Translations under genes and position numbers: made by a program
The notes under the pieces: generated by a model
Seen by the model: only the letters and a program-made list of their open reading frames with translations
Database searches by the model: none
What the model was told of the DNA's origin: nothing
From: Candidatus Marithrix sp.
Lineage (GTDB): Bacteria; Pseudomonadota; Gammaproteobacteria; Beggiatoales; Beggiatoaceae
Length of the DNA stretch: 64,000 nt
Direction of reading: 5' to 3'
NCBI GenBank assembly: GCA_016744775.1
Contig: JADGDS010000001.1
Coordinates: 553,642-617,641 of the forward strand
Shown here: piece after piece, positions 11,905-20,889 of the stretch
Layout of the letters: every line of letters starts with the position of its first letter
Position numbering within the stretch: the stretch's first letter is position 1

Positions 11905-13266
11905 GCTGATATTAAAATAGTTGTACTTTGGACAGATAGTTTATTGTTCCTTTTGCTTGGTTTGGCACTATTTAGTGTGTTTCACATTTTAAAAAACCCT
12001 TATTTAAGAAGTACTTGGCGCGAAGTATTTCGCAGCAAAATCAGTATGTCAGCTTTTGTGATATTGATTTTTTATATTGCAGTGGGTTTTTTAGATTCTT
12101 TGCATTATAGAACTGCTTTGTCTTCATCAACACCCTCATCTGAAACTCATTATTCAGTTGAAGTTTCTAGTGTCTTAGATTTAATTTTTAGTTCTGTTCG
12201 TGAAAATCAAGAAAAAACTTATTCAGCTCCCTTTGCCGCTACTCAGTTGAGTAAGGAAAGTATTGAACAGCCAGATGGTACTTTTAAGCGTGAATATCCG
12301 CGTTTGGAATATGGCGGTAGTCATTTAAAAGCTGATCTTAGTGATAAAACTTCAGATATTCTATATCGTAGTTTCATTGCAATTTTATGGGCATTTTTAA
12401 TTTGGGGCATTATTTTTATTTTTGTCAGAACTAAGGTAAATAAAAATAGTGATATTCCTTGGAATGTCGCCTTAATTACTACTGGTATTTTGATATTATG
12501 TATTAGTTGGCTGCTACAAATGTCAAACGGCTACCACGTGTTTGGTACTGATAAAGTTGGTCATGATGTTTTATATCAAGTAGTTAAAAGTATTAGAACC
12601 GGTTTAATTATAGGTACTGTTACAACGTTTATTATGCTACCTTTAGCGATAATGCTTGGTATTATGGCTGGTTATTTTCGCGGTTGGGTTGATGATATTA
12701 TTCAATATTTATATACCACTTTAAACTCAATACCCAGCATCTTATTAATAGCTGCCGCTATTTTAACTTTAAATGTTTATATAGACAATCATGCTGATTT
12801 ATTCCAGACTGAAGCTCAACGGGCTGATATGAGATTATTATTTCTTTGTATTATTTTAGGAATAACTAGTTGGACAGGTTTATGTCGCTTATTACGAGCT
12901 GAAACTTTAAAATTGCGTGAATTAGGTTATGTTCAAGCTGCACAAGTATTTGGTGTTAGTAAGTTACAAATTATTAAACGCCATTTGTTGCCCAACTTAA
13001 TGCACATAGTACTAATAACAATAGTGATTGATTTTAGTATGTTAGTGTTAGCAGAAGCAGTTCTGTCATATTTAGGTATAGGTGTTGATCCAAGTACTTC
13101 TAGTTGGGGTAATATGATCAATGCTGCAAGACTAGAATTGGCGCGTGAACCGGTGGTATGGTGGTCACTTGCGGCTGCTTTTATTTTTATGTTTGTTTTA
13201 GTTTTAGCGGCTAATTTATTTTCTGACGCTGTTCGCAAAGCTTTTGATCCAAGAGGCAATTCATGA
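11902..13266 (+). CDS. peptide ABC transporter permease, OppC/YejE-like
   Basis: Second permease, about 454 residues, longer than usual OppC (about 300). The start at 11902 (MADIKIVVLW) lies in the duplicated TAATG; a GTG at 11869 is inside the palindrome and is rejected. The N-terminal part has a membrane segment (about 10-28), the NPYLRSTWREVFRSKIS block common before OppC transmembrane 1, and a periplasmic insert of about 80 residues. The core has HVFGTDKVGHDVLYQVVKSI, which matches the OppC GTD-x-G-RD motif, then the EAA loop ELGYVQAAQVFGVSKLQII and LSYLGIGVDPSTSSWGNMI. It overlaps the ATPase gene by 4 bp. Confidence 0.92.
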   Translation: MADIKIVVLWTDSLLFLLLGLALFSVFHILKNPYLRSTWREVFRSKISMSAFVILIFYIAVGFLDSLHYRTALSSSTPSSETHYSVEVSSVLDLIFSSVRENQEKTYSAPFAATQLSKESIEQPDGTFKREYPRLEYGGSHLKADLSDKTSDILYRSFIAILWAFLIWGIIFIFVRTKVNKNSDIPWNVALITTGILILCISWLLQMSNGYHVFGTDKVGHDVLYQVVKSIRTGLIIGTVTTFIMLPLAIMLGIMAGYFRGWVDDIIQYLYTTLNSIPSILLIAAAILTLNVYIDNHADLFQTEAQRADMRLLFLCIILGITSWTGLCRLLRAETLKLRELGYVQAAQVFGVSKLQIIKRHLLPNLMHIVLITIVIDFSMLVLAEAVLSYLGIGVDPSTSSWGNMINAARLELAREPVVWWSLAAAFIFMFVLVLAANLFSDAVRKAFDPRGNS

Positions 13267-14813
13267 CAACAAATTTAATTAATGTTGAAAATTTATCTGT
13301 TCGTTTTGGTGATGAACAAATCGTTAAAAATATCAATTTTCATATCAATCAAGCTGAAGTTTTTGCTCTGGTTGGAGAATCTGGTAGCGGTAAATCTGTC
13401 TCAGCCTTGTCAATTTTAAGATTATTGCCAGAAGCGGCAGTAATTGATTCTGGTAATGTCTATTTTGGTAAACAAAATATTTTTGCTTTATCAGAACGAG
13501 AAATGAGAGATATTCGTGGTTTAGGTATTTCAATGATATTTCAAGAACCTATGACCAGTTTAAACCCGGTTCATACTGTTGAACAACAAATCATTGAAGT
13601 GTTAAAATTACATACCAATTTATCAAAGCAAGCAGCTAAAGATCGTGTAATTGAATTGCTAGAATTGGTAGAATTACGTCCAAAGCTTGTAAGCCAATAT
13701 CCACATCAACTTTCCGGTGGTATGAAGCAACGGATAATGATTGCAATGGCTTTAGCTTGCAATCCTAAATTATTGATAGCCGATGAACCAACAACTGCAC
13801 TTGATGTAACAGTTCAAATGCAAATTCTAAGCTTATTAAAGAACTTACAACAACAGCAAAACTTAGCCATCCTGTTGATTACTCATGATTTAAGCGTTGT
13901 AGCCAAAATGGCTGATCGAGTTGCGGTGATGCGCAATGGGGAAATTTTAGAACAAGCAACAGCGGCTGAATTTTTTAAAGCACCTAAGCATGAATACAGC
14001 CAAACTTTGCTGAACGCTGTTTTAACCAAGCGCAAACAAGTAGAACCTGATCCAAATTCAGCCGCTTTATTGAAAGTCAAAAACTTAAAAGTCTATTTTC
14101 CAATACATAAAGGGCTGTTTCGCCGTGTAGTCGATCATATTAAAGCGGTTGATGATATTTCATTAGAAATTGAAGCCGGTAAAACTTTAGCAGTAGTTGG
14201 AGAATCAGGCAGCGGCAAGACAACGGTAGCACATGCGATTGTAAAATTATTAAAATCAACAGATGGTCAAATAATATTTGATGGTAAAGATCGTCGAGAT
14301 ATACAAATAATTTTTCAAGATCCTTATGCCTCCTTAAATCCACGCATGAGAATTGGCGATATTATTGAAGAAGGTATGCAAGCCTTAAAAGTTGGTAAAA
14401 ATAAAATTGAGCGGCAACAACAAATAAATGAACTACTAAAAAAAGTAGGTTTAACGCCTGAAATGAAAGCGCGTTTTCCGCATGAATTTTCTGGTGGGCA
14501 ACGTCAACGTATAGCAATAGCACGAGCTTTAGCAGTAAAACCAAAGCTAATAATCTGCGACGAACCAACAAGTGCATTAGATGTATCAGTGCGTTCCCAA
14601 ATACTAGACTTATTGACACAACTACAACGCGACGAAGGCTTAACATACTTAGTAATTACCCATGACATGTCAGTAGTTGGCAACTTTGCGGATAGAGTTG
14701 CCGTAATGTACCAAGGCAAAATCGTTGAACATGGAACAGTTACAGAAGTATTTGATAATCCTAAAGAGAAATATACACAGACATTGTTGAGTTCAGTTTT
14801 GACTATGCCATAG
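13263..14813 (+). CDS. fused two-domain peptide ABC transporter ATPase (YejF-like)
   Basis: 516-residue cytoplasmic ATPase made of two OppD/OppF-type units. Unit 1 (about 5-255): Walker A GESGSGKSVS, Q-loop IFQEPMTSLNP, signature LSGGMKQR, Walker B LLIADEPTTALD. Unit 2 (about 270-515): GESGSGKTTV, IFQDPYASLNPRM, FSGGQRQRIAIARAL, IICDEPTSALD. The fusion is the arrangement of YejF, so with the receptor and two permeases this is a YejABEF-type importer for oligopeptides, possibly microcin C-like compounds (family knowledge, not shown here). Last gene of the operon. In the original layout all junctions were overlapping. Confidence 0.95.
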   Translation: MTTNLINVENLSVRFGDEQIVKNINFHINQAEVFALVGESGSGKSVSALSILRLLPEAAVIDSGNVYFGKQNIFALSEREMRDIRGLGISMIFQEPMTSLNPVHTVEQQIIEVLKLHTNLSKQAAKDRVIELLELVELRPKLVSQYPHQLSGGMKQRIMIAMALACNPKLLIADEPTTALDVTVQMQILSLLKNLQQQQNLAILLITHDLSVVAKMADRVAVMRNGEILEQATAAEFFKAPKHEYSQTLLNAVLTKRKQVEPDPNSAALLKVKNLKVYFPIHKGLFRRVVDHIKAVDDISLEIEAGKTLAVVGESGSGKTTVAHAIVKLLKSTDGQIIFDGKDRRDIQIIFQDPYASLNPRMRIGDIIEEGMQALKVGKNKIERQQQINELLKKVGLTPEMKARFPHEFSGGQRQRIAIARALAVKPKLIICDEPTSALDVSVRSQILDLLTQLQRDEGLTYLVITHDMSVVGNFADRVAVMYQGKIVEHGTVTEVFDNPKEKYTQTLLSSVLTMP

Positions 14814-14885
14814 CCGTAAATATTATTATTAGATTTTTATCTAAACATAATAGTAAAATACCATTTTTAATATTGAGGCAAAAAT

Positions 14886-16436
14886 ATGATTTATACAAAA
14901 AAACATCCAGCCCTATTAATCATGGGTTTTATTATGCTAACAATAGCGGTGTTGGTAGATTTTAGTTTGATTGATGGAGTTATTAACTATCTTCAGATAA
15001 AAAAACATCTGAGTGAAATGACTTATTTATCTTATTTATTTGGAACTATTGCCTTTGTTATAGGATTATGGAATTACTTTGGCAGACATAAAGAGGGTCA
15101 TTTAGACTATTATTTATCTACTGTGGCTGGAGCTACTTTTATTTTATTTATTGCGATGATCATTCGTTGGTTTGTCGCACCCTTTGTAGCAGTTTTAAGT
15201 AAACAAATGGGTCCAATAATGGGAGCTAAATATTTACACGAAGTTTTAGGTTTAAATTATATTGTATTAGGTATATTAACCGGTATTATTGTGGTCAACT
15301 TCTTTAAAGTTCCAGAATGGGCAAAAAATGGCATACGCTTATCACGCTTAGGCTTAAAAACTGGTGTAGTATTACTAGGAACCTTATATAGTTTAGCAGA
15401 ATTACAACAACTAGGCTTTTTATCAGTAGTAATGGTAGGAATATTTGTATTAGGTTCAGTTGGTATTGTATTATGGATGGGAACGCGACTAAATATTCCT
15501 AACTCAATGGGTGGTGTATTATCGGCTGGAATGGGAGTTTGTGGAGTCTCAGCCACAGTAGCCTCAGCCCCAGTAGTACAAGCTAAATCAGTAGAAATTG
15601 CTTATACTATCGGTACGATTCTACTTTGGGGTGTAGGATGTATGTTCTTATTTCCTATAATTGGTCATTTACTTGATTTAGGATATGTACAATTTGGAGC
15701 ATGGGCAGGTACAGGAATTTTGAATTCAGCACAAGTTGCCGGAGCCGCTTTAGCTTATCAACCTGATGGTATCGAAACCTTAAAAGTTGCAGAAATTTTT
15801 AATATTACTCGCGTGCTAATCTTACCAATTATTGTTATATGGTTAGCAATCTGGTATGTAAAACGTGAAGAAAATGCACCAAACGTCAATGTTGCTCAGG
15901 TTGCATTCAAGAAATTTCCAATTTTTGTATTAGGCTTTATAGTAATGTTTGCTCTTTCCTCTACAGGTATTTTTGCACCAGCAAATCATTATAAGGGTAA
16001 ATACTTTGATAATGAAACTGCAAGCTTATTAACAGAAGCCAATCTCTCTATTTTGAAAACAGAACAAGCTAAAGTAGAAAGAGAAGATTATAAAGCAGCA
16101 TTAACAAAATTGATTGAAAATAGAAAAGTAATGTCAATTGATGATGACAATAGCTTACGAGGATTAGTAAATGCAAATATCTTATCAGAAGCAGCGAATA
16201 AAATTTTAAAATCAGCACACAAAGCAGTTCGCCATACAGCTAACAAAATCAATAAATTCCGTCAATTTATAACATGGTTATTTGCCTTTGGATTAGTCGG
16301 CTTAGGAATGCAAATTACCTTTGCATCAATTAAGCAGGCAGGAGGCGAACCATTAATCATTGGTGGAATAGTTGGAACACTGAAGGCAGTATTGTCTTTA
16401 ATTGTGGTATTGTTATTTGTTGAAGATACTATCTAG
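14886..16436 (+). CDS. YeiH-family (UPF0324) putative sulfate/sulfite exporter, extended
   Basis: Inner-membrane protein of 516 residues; YeiH proteins are about 330-350. The core marks are NSMGGVLSAGMGVCGVSA and the following VASAPVVQAK, and WAGTGILNSAQVAGAAL, all typical of the family. Two additions are visible: an N-terminal pair of membrane helices (about 10-65) and a charged helical insert of roughly 100 residues (about 365-460, rich in K/E/N) before the last two membrane segments. GAGG precedes the ATG. In sulfur oxidisers such proteins are often annotated as sulfate exporters. The substrate is not proven, but it fits the sat and fccB-like genes in this window. Confidence 0.82.
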   Translation: MIYTKKHPALLIMGFIMLTIAVLVDFSLIDGVINYLQIKKHLSEMTYLSYLFGTIAFVIGLWNYFGRHKEGHLDYYLSTVAGATFILFIAMIIRWFVAPFVAVLSKQMGPIMGAKYLHEVLGLNYIVLGILTGIIVVNFFKVPEWAKNGIRLSRLGLKTGVVLLGTLYSLAELQQLGFLSVVMVGIFVLGSVGIVLWMGTRLNIPNSMGGVLSAGMGVCGVSATVASAPVVQAKSVEIAYTIGTILLWGVGCMFLFPIIGHLLDLGYVQFGAWAGTGILNSAQVAGAALAYQPDGIETLKVAEIFNITRVLILPIIVIWLAIWYVKREENAPNVNVAQVAFKKFPIFVLGFIVMFALSSTGIFAPANHYKGKYFDNETASLLTEANLSILKTEQAKVEREDYKAALTKLIENRKVMSIDDDNSLRGLVNANILSEAANKILKSAHKAVRHTANKINKFRQFITWLFAFGLVGLGMQITFASIKQAGGEPLIIGGIVGTLKAVLSLIVVLLFVEDTI

Positions 16437-16442
16437 TCGAAA

Positions 16443-16473
16443 GACCTGACAGGTTTTTAAAACCTGTCAGGTC
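16443..16473. repeat. dispersed palindrome gacctgacagg...cctgtcaggtc
   Basis: Perfect 13-14 bp arms around TTTAA-rich centre, located between convergent genes. One of six full copies in the window (16443, 27461, 34267, 39441, 52367, 63162). It can form a hairpin in both directions and may serve as a bidirectional terminator. Confidence 0.9.
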
Positions 16474-16479
16474 GGTTGA

Positions 16480-17679
16480 CTATTTAGCACATCTCTCAAC
16501 TGCCGCTAATACATCCTTAAGCACCGGCTTTTTGACAAATGTCAAAACTTCACCAGCAGAATTTTTTTCAAAGACTTCTTTTGCAATATTGACGCTTTCA
16601 TAAACCAACAAAATTAAATCACTCCGTTGTGCCTCACGAATTTTTTGGATTTTTTTGAATAAATATTTTGGATGCCAAAAGCCTATAATTTCAATTAAAG
16701 CACGTCTTCCATCTTTATTGTTGGTAATAGAAAAATCTGGTATCATTACCGTGTCACCTAATGCAATAACTTCATCTTCACGCACTAATAGCCATTCTTG
16801 TTTTTTTCCACCATATTTCGCTTCAAATTCAGCGGCAAAATCTGCCTCCATTTTACTATCAAATAAATTTGAAGCTTTAAAGTGACTTTTTAATTCACTA
16901 GTATTATCTAAACTATAATGCAAATTACGTCCAGTTTCAGGAGGTTGTACAGAGGCATCCATACGCCATGTTTCACATAAAAATAAAGCAGGTAGAAATT
17001 TTGCAAATTGTAAACCATAACGTATAGTTGATTTGACAAAGGGAGAAATAGGACCATATAAAACAATATTATATCCATGTCCGGGTATAGGATATATGGT
17101 GTGCATTAATTTAAATAACTTCATGTATTTAAACACAGTTTTATATCCATCACGAATGATAATATCAACCTCATGCGCCCAATATAACAAACCACGCGCT
17201 ACTTCTAAATTATAACGAGCAATTAAATCCTTGGGTGTGATCATCTCACCAGAACTTAACAAAATACGTTCTTCAAGCAAATCAGAAAATAATGCTTGTT
17301 CAACTTGCTCATTAGTCAACTGAAACTCAGCCGCTGTATTTGCAATCAATTCTGGGCGTTGACTTTGATTAATAATTGGTCCTTGACTAAACAAAAACTG
17401 ACGTAAATCAATAGGATCAACCAACAATTCATGACTCCATATACAACGACCGATTAAAACATTAGCCAAACCACGAATGATACGATAATCTAAACTATCA
17501 GCCTCATAATCCTTTAAACTATTGGCGAAATAACCTTGACTACAGCCAACATGAGCTTTAACAAGTTCTATTAAATCAGTAGCTATTTTCAAATAATGAT
17601 AATCAGCAGCTAGGGCAAGCGGAGTTATGGTATCGCCACGTTTTTTTAGGCGAGGTAGGATTAGTTCGGATTTTAGCAT
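16480..17679 (-). CDS. DUF790 family protein (Bax1-like nuclease)
   Basis: 399 residues. The N-terminus MLKSELILPRLKKRGDTITP and the DYRIIRGLANVLIG block are the DUF790 start. The C-terminal nuclease core is VMIPDFSITN (PD) followed by RRALIEIIGFWHPKYLFKKI (E-x-I and a trailing lysine), a PD-(D/E)XK-like site. DUF790 includes archaeal Bax1, a structure-specific endonuclease that partners the XPB helicase. No XPB-like gene is in this window. The start is only 4 bp after the YgiT-like gene, so DUF4258, YgiT and DUF790 form one transcription unit, an unusual combination. Confidence 0.82.
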   Translation of the reverse strand: MLKSELILPRLKKRGDTITPLALAADYHYLKIATDLIELVKAHVGCSQGYFANSLKDYEADSLDYRIIRGLANVLIGRCIWSHELLVDPIDLRQFLFSQGPIINQSQRPELIANTAAEFQLTNEQVEQALFSDLLEERILLSSGEMITPKDLIARYNLEVARGLLYWAHEVDIIIRDGYKTVFKYMKLFKLMHTIYPIPGHGYNIVLYGPISPFVKSTIRYGLQFAKFLPALFLCETWRMDASVQPPETGRNLHYSLDNTSELKSHFKASNLFDSKMEADFAAEFEAKYGGKKQEWLLVREDEVIALGDTVMIPDFSITNNKDGRRALIEIIGFWHPKYLFKKIQKIREAQRSDLILLVYESVNIAKEVFEKNSAGEVLTFVKKPVLKDVLAAVERCAK

Positions 17680-17683
17680 GATT

Positions 17684-17938
17684 TTATATCATTGCTGGAA
17701 ATGCTTCAATAGGAATACGTAATTCTTTTATAGGTTTTTTTCCTTGAACATAGATACGGTTAAATTCCTCTTCAATTTGCCTTAAAATTTTTCCTTCAAA
17801 ATATTGTTCTCCACAAAATTCGCACTGCTCGCAAGGAACATCATCCATAATTAAAAATTTATCATTATGTTTATATATATATTGTACTTTAGTTTCTTTA
17901 AAGTTCTTATTTCCGCAAAAATGACATTTGGTGTTCAT
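17684..17938 (-). CDS. YgiT-type zinc-finger protein (antitoxin-like)
   Basis: 84 residues. Two CxxC pairs, CHFCGN near the start and CEQCEFCGEQYFEGK near residue 38, form the YgiT/MqsA-N zinc site. The C-terminus IRQIEEEFNRIY-like helix follows. Pairs of a DUF4258 protein and a YgiT-type zinc-finger protein are a recurring putative toxin-antitoxin arrangement. Here the zinc-finger gene starts 2 bp after the DUF4258 gene. The protein lacks the DNA-binding HTH half of MqsA. Confidence 0.85.
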   Translation of the reverse strand: MNTKCHFCGNKNFKETKVQYIYKHNDKFLIMDDVPCEQCEFCGEQYFEGKILRQIEEEFNRIYVQGKKPIKELRIPIEAFPAMI

Positions 17939-17940
17939 AT

Positions 17941-18246
17941 TTATCCCCGTTCATATGGATTTTTGAATTTTGGTGGTAGTGGAATATAAACGGTAATAAC
18001 AATTACTTTATCATTCCGTTCACCGCACACAATATGTACTGGTTTTCCATTATTAGTAAAACCTACCACTAGACAGCTTTCACCTCTTCCAGTATCTGCA
18101 TATTGTTCTAAAACTATACCATTTAATAAAGCTTCTTTTATTTCTATATGAGTAAGATTATCATTTTGTCTTTCTTGATCGGCATGTATGGAAAAATAAT
18201 CTTCATCATTCTTGATCTTATTTTTTATCCATTCTATATCAAACAT
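17941..18246 (-). CDS. DUF4258 protein (RelE-fold-like putative toxin)
   Basis: 101 residues. YFSIHADQERQNDNLTHIEI matches the DUF4258 start (H-A-x-x-R), followed by EALLNGIVLEQY, GRGESCLVVGF, KPVHIVCGE and VITVYIPLPPKF. The family is a likely ribonuclease-type toxin with a small RelE-like fold, paired with a YgiT zinc-finger partner. Toxin activity is inferred from the pairing. First gene of a unit continuing into DUF790. Confidence 0.82.
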   Translation of the reverse strand: MFDIEWIKNKIKNDEDYFSIHADQERQNDNLTHIEIKEALLNGIVLEQYADTGRGESCLVVGFTNNGKPVHIVCGERNDKVIVITVYIPLPPKFKNPYERG

Positions 18247-18339
18247 GGTTTTTTTAAGGTAATCCTACGGTTGCCATTTGTGACTTTGGGATTTTAGCAT
18301 ATTTGAAATCCCCCTCTGGGAAAAGGGGAAGAGGAAAGA

Positions 18340-19074
18340 CTACTTAGCAATCTTATCCTGAATCTTCTTCATAATCGTTTTTATTGAAGTATTCATTTGA
18401 GTCGCCGGTGTATCTGACTTATTACGGCTTATGCGACGAGCATCTATTTCTAAACCTTCTTGATTCCAAGAATATTCATTATTAAATGTAAACCATAAGC
18501 TTTGATAGTAACCTTTATAGCCCCCATTTTTAGCTAAAGGTTTCTTTTCAGGAGCAACATCAGGATCTTCATAATAACACCAATCTAAAACTACCCATTC
18601 TTGTTTTCTCCAACCTCTATCAGCTAAGTAAATACAATAACAATGCCCACCTTGTGGTGCTGTCGGTGATTCTTGCACATAACCAGCACATATTTTAACT
18701 CGATAAGAAGGAATTCCTGCTTGTATCATCAAACTAGCCATTAAAATCGCCCCGTCTTCACAATCACCCATACCAGATTGTAAAGTTTCAAAAGGGAATT
18801 GCCAAAATTCTGGACATTCACTGGATTCATTATCACCTACATATTCCAGAAAGTTATTTACAAACTTTTGAATAGCATGAGCGGTAGCGTTATGAGTTTT
18901 TTTATTTAAATCATAATCATAAATGATTTCAGTTAAAATTGAATCATTAGAGGTAACAAAACATTTAACATCACAAACAATTCTGTCACTACTACTTCGT
19001 AAAGCTCTACCACTATAAGTAACAGGTGCTTGTTGCCATTTATTATTCCAATAACGGGCATTTCTTATAGGCAT
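18340..19074 (-). CDS. transglutaminase-like cysteine peptidase
   Basis: 244 residues, no signal peptide. The catalytic triad of the transglutaminase core is visible: Cys in GMGDCEDGAILMASL (about residue 106), His in GGHCYCIYL (about 142) and Asp in WVVLDWCYY (about 160). YAACSKIC-like motifs are absent. The start at 19074 is preceded by AAGGAG. Last gene of a four-gene reverse-strand run led by the AAA-kinase protein, 28 bp after the hydroxylase-like gene. The substrate is unknown; a role in processing a partner protein is possible. Confidence 0.8.
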   Translation of the reverse strand: MPIRNARYWNNKWQQAPVTYSGRALRSSSDRIVCDVKCFVTSNDSILTEIIYDYDLNKKTHNATAHAIQKFVNNFLEYVGDNESSECPEFWQFPFETLQSGMGDCEDGAILMASLMIQAGIPSYRVKICAGYVQESPTAPQGGHCYCIYLADRGWRKQEWVVLDWCYYEDPDVAPEKKPLAKNGGYKGYYQSLWFTFNNEYSWNQEGLEIDARRISRNKSDTPATQMNTSIKTIMKKIQDKIAK

Positions 19075-19102
19075 TCGGGTTGTTCTCCTTTAATCTAAAC
19101 TT

Positions 19103-19906
19103 CTATTTATAAAATGGTAAACGTAACATTTGGATTATTCCATATACTTGTTGAGGCTTTCTATATTCTGGAAGTCCAATTGTTATATTTGTTTCTGTCG
19201 CGCGGGTGTGTTGGCGATATGTTTTAAATAAACGATCCCACCAAGGTAGGTTAAAACCAAAATTGCTATTAGTTTCATCGAATTCTACAGAATGATGTAC
19301 CCTGTGCATATTTGGAGTCACTATAAACCAGCGTAGAATACGATCAAGTTTTTTAGGAAAACTAATATTGCTATGATTAAATATTGCCACACTATTTAGT
19401 ATGATTTCAAACATTATTACCGCAATAATTGGTATTCCTAATAATAAAATTATAGCAAACTTAATTAACATAGATAGAGTTATTTCTATGGGATGAAATC
19501 GTAAACCGGTGCTTAGATCATAATCTAAATCAGCATGATGTACTAAGTGTAATCGCCATAATATTGGAATCTTATGAAATATTCTATGCTGAAAGTAAAT
19601 AAGCATATCCATTATTATCAATGAAATAATTAATGTTACCCATAAAGGTAAAGTAATATTATTAAATAAGCCCCAACTATGTTCCGTAGCAAAAATAGCT
19701 GCTCCAACAGCAGCGGTAGGAAATAGTATGCGTATAATGACACTATTTAAAACTACAATACCGAAATTGTTCATCCAACGTTGCTTTTTAGATATGCTTA
19801 ATCTCATTATAGGTTGAATGGTTTCCCATATAGCCATTATGGTAATAATACCTAAAAACGCGCTAAGTCGAATTATTGCTTCGTTTGTGACTATAAAATC
19901 ATTCAT
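19103..19906 (-). CDS. sterol desaturase/fatty acid hydroxylase family membrane protein
   Basis: 267 residues with four or more hydrophobic segments and the di-iron histidine clusters of the superfamily: HRIFHKIPILWRLHLVHH, then HPIE, FNHSN and MHRVHHS. These place a nonhaem di-iron site on the cytoplasmic side. It hydroxylates or desaturates a lipid in known members; the substrate here cannot be told. The start overlaps the stop of the preceding gene by 4 bp (ATGA), so it is translated with the kinase operon. Confidence 0.87.
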   Translation of the reverse strand: MNDFIVTNEAIIRLSAFLGIITIMAIWETIQPIMRLSISKKQRWMNNFGIVVLNSVIIRILFPTAAVGAAIFATEHSWGLFNNITLPLWVTLIISLIIMDMLIYFQHRIFHKIPILWRLHLVHHADLDYDLSTGLRFHPIEITLSMLIKFAIILLLGIPIIAVIMFEIILNSVAIFNHSNISFPKKLDRILRWFIVTPNMHRVHHSVEFDETNSNFGFNLPWWDRLFKTYRQHTRATETNITIGLPEYRKPQQVYGIIQMLRLPFYK

Positions 19907-20886
19907 GATATAGTTTCTATTTCTAAATATACTAAAGTTTGATTTAATAATTGATAAGCTATTTCACCAAAAGTCATTGGCCCAACAATTGGATCAGTGT
20001 GCTTGGTTTCTAATTCACCGTAAAGATAATTTAAAATACAATTACATGAAAAAATAGGATTGACTGAATATCTAGGAAATTGTTGATAAAATTCGTTTAC
20101 ATAATTGGATATTGGTGCCGCTATTTTATAAGTAATGTTTTGAAATACAGGAGCATATAAATCAACAATTTCTGTCTCTTCATTAATATTTTGAATACTT
20201 ACATTAATTGAAGTGCCATAATAATCAGCTACTAAAGGTAATTTAATATCTATTGCATTTGTTAATAGATATTGGGCTAGGTTTTGTTGTTTTCCATTGA
20301 TATAACAATCTTTAACTTGAAAACCTTCTGTATCAAAAGTGATGTTATCACCATTGCCTTGTTGAAATAAGTTTAGAATATTGATCATTGCCATTTTGTC
20401 TTGACGCAATGATACGTGCATCACAATAGCATCTTGATCAAAATATTCTCCGGTTTCACCATTAAAAACTTTCGGAGTAATATTTCCTAATTGGCTTAGG
20501 TGAATGCCAGCTATCCATCCAAGAATAGGTTTAAAAAAAATATTTTTGAAACTGGGAGCATTTTGGGCATAAGCAAAATGAGCGGAACTATTTGCTGGTA
20601 TGATAATAAATGAAAATCCATTATCAGGAGCGTCACTAGTAATGCGTACTAATTCTTTTTCCTTGTAACTGATAATTTTGATATTTTCAATGAAATCTTT
20701 AATTTCATTAACAAATATGTGTGTGTTAGATGCTAAGCCACCAGCTTCTTTAGTCATAAAATATGGAATTGTGCCAGCTATCCATTTACCTTTTGGTAAC
20801 TCGGTTAATAGCAATTCATCTCCTGCTATCAATAAAATTTTTCCTGCTTCAATTTTTTCAGCGGCTTCTTCAACAGTAATCAACAT
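19903..20886 (-). CDS. uncharacterised protein, possible FIST-like C-terminal half
   Basis: 327 residues, not confidently recognised. The N-terminal third carries hydrophilic and hydrophobic strands without signal peptide. The C-terminal third, with FSCNCILNYLYGELE and VGPMTFGEIAYQLLNQTLVY, resembles the end of FIST_C sensory domains (Cys patch, then G-x-x-x-GEI and N-x-T). That resemblance is by eye only. It starts 3 bp after the kinase gene stop and overlaps the hydroxylase gene by 4 bp, so a shared function with the kinase is likely. Confidence 0.45.
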   Translation of the reverse strand: MLITVEEAAEKIEAGKILLIAGDELLLTELPKGKWIAGTIPYFMTKEAGGLASNTHIFVNEIKDFIENIKIISYKEKELVRITSDAPDNGFSFIIIPANSSAHFAYAQNAPSFKNIFFKPILGWIAGIHLSQLGNITPKVFNGETGEYFDQDAIVMHVSLRQDKMAMINILNLFQQGNGDNITFDTEGFQVKDCYINGKQQNLAQYLLTNAIDIKLPLVADYYGTSINVSIQNINEETEIVDLYAPVFQNITYKIAAPISNYVNEFYQQFPRYSVNPIFSCNCILNYLYGELETKHTDPIVGPMTFGEIAYQLLNQTLVYLEIETIS

Positions 20887-20889
20887 GAC

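Noticed and set aside
16427..16486. Near-repeat actatctag/actatttag on both sides of the palindrome at 16443
   Set aside because: Only 8 of 9 bases match in AT-rich DNA; too short to claim another flanking duplication.
18300..18336. aaatccccctctgggaaaaggggaagagg as a member of the 42015 palindrome family
   Set aside because: Only short C and G runs are shared and the arms do not pair over more than a few bases.
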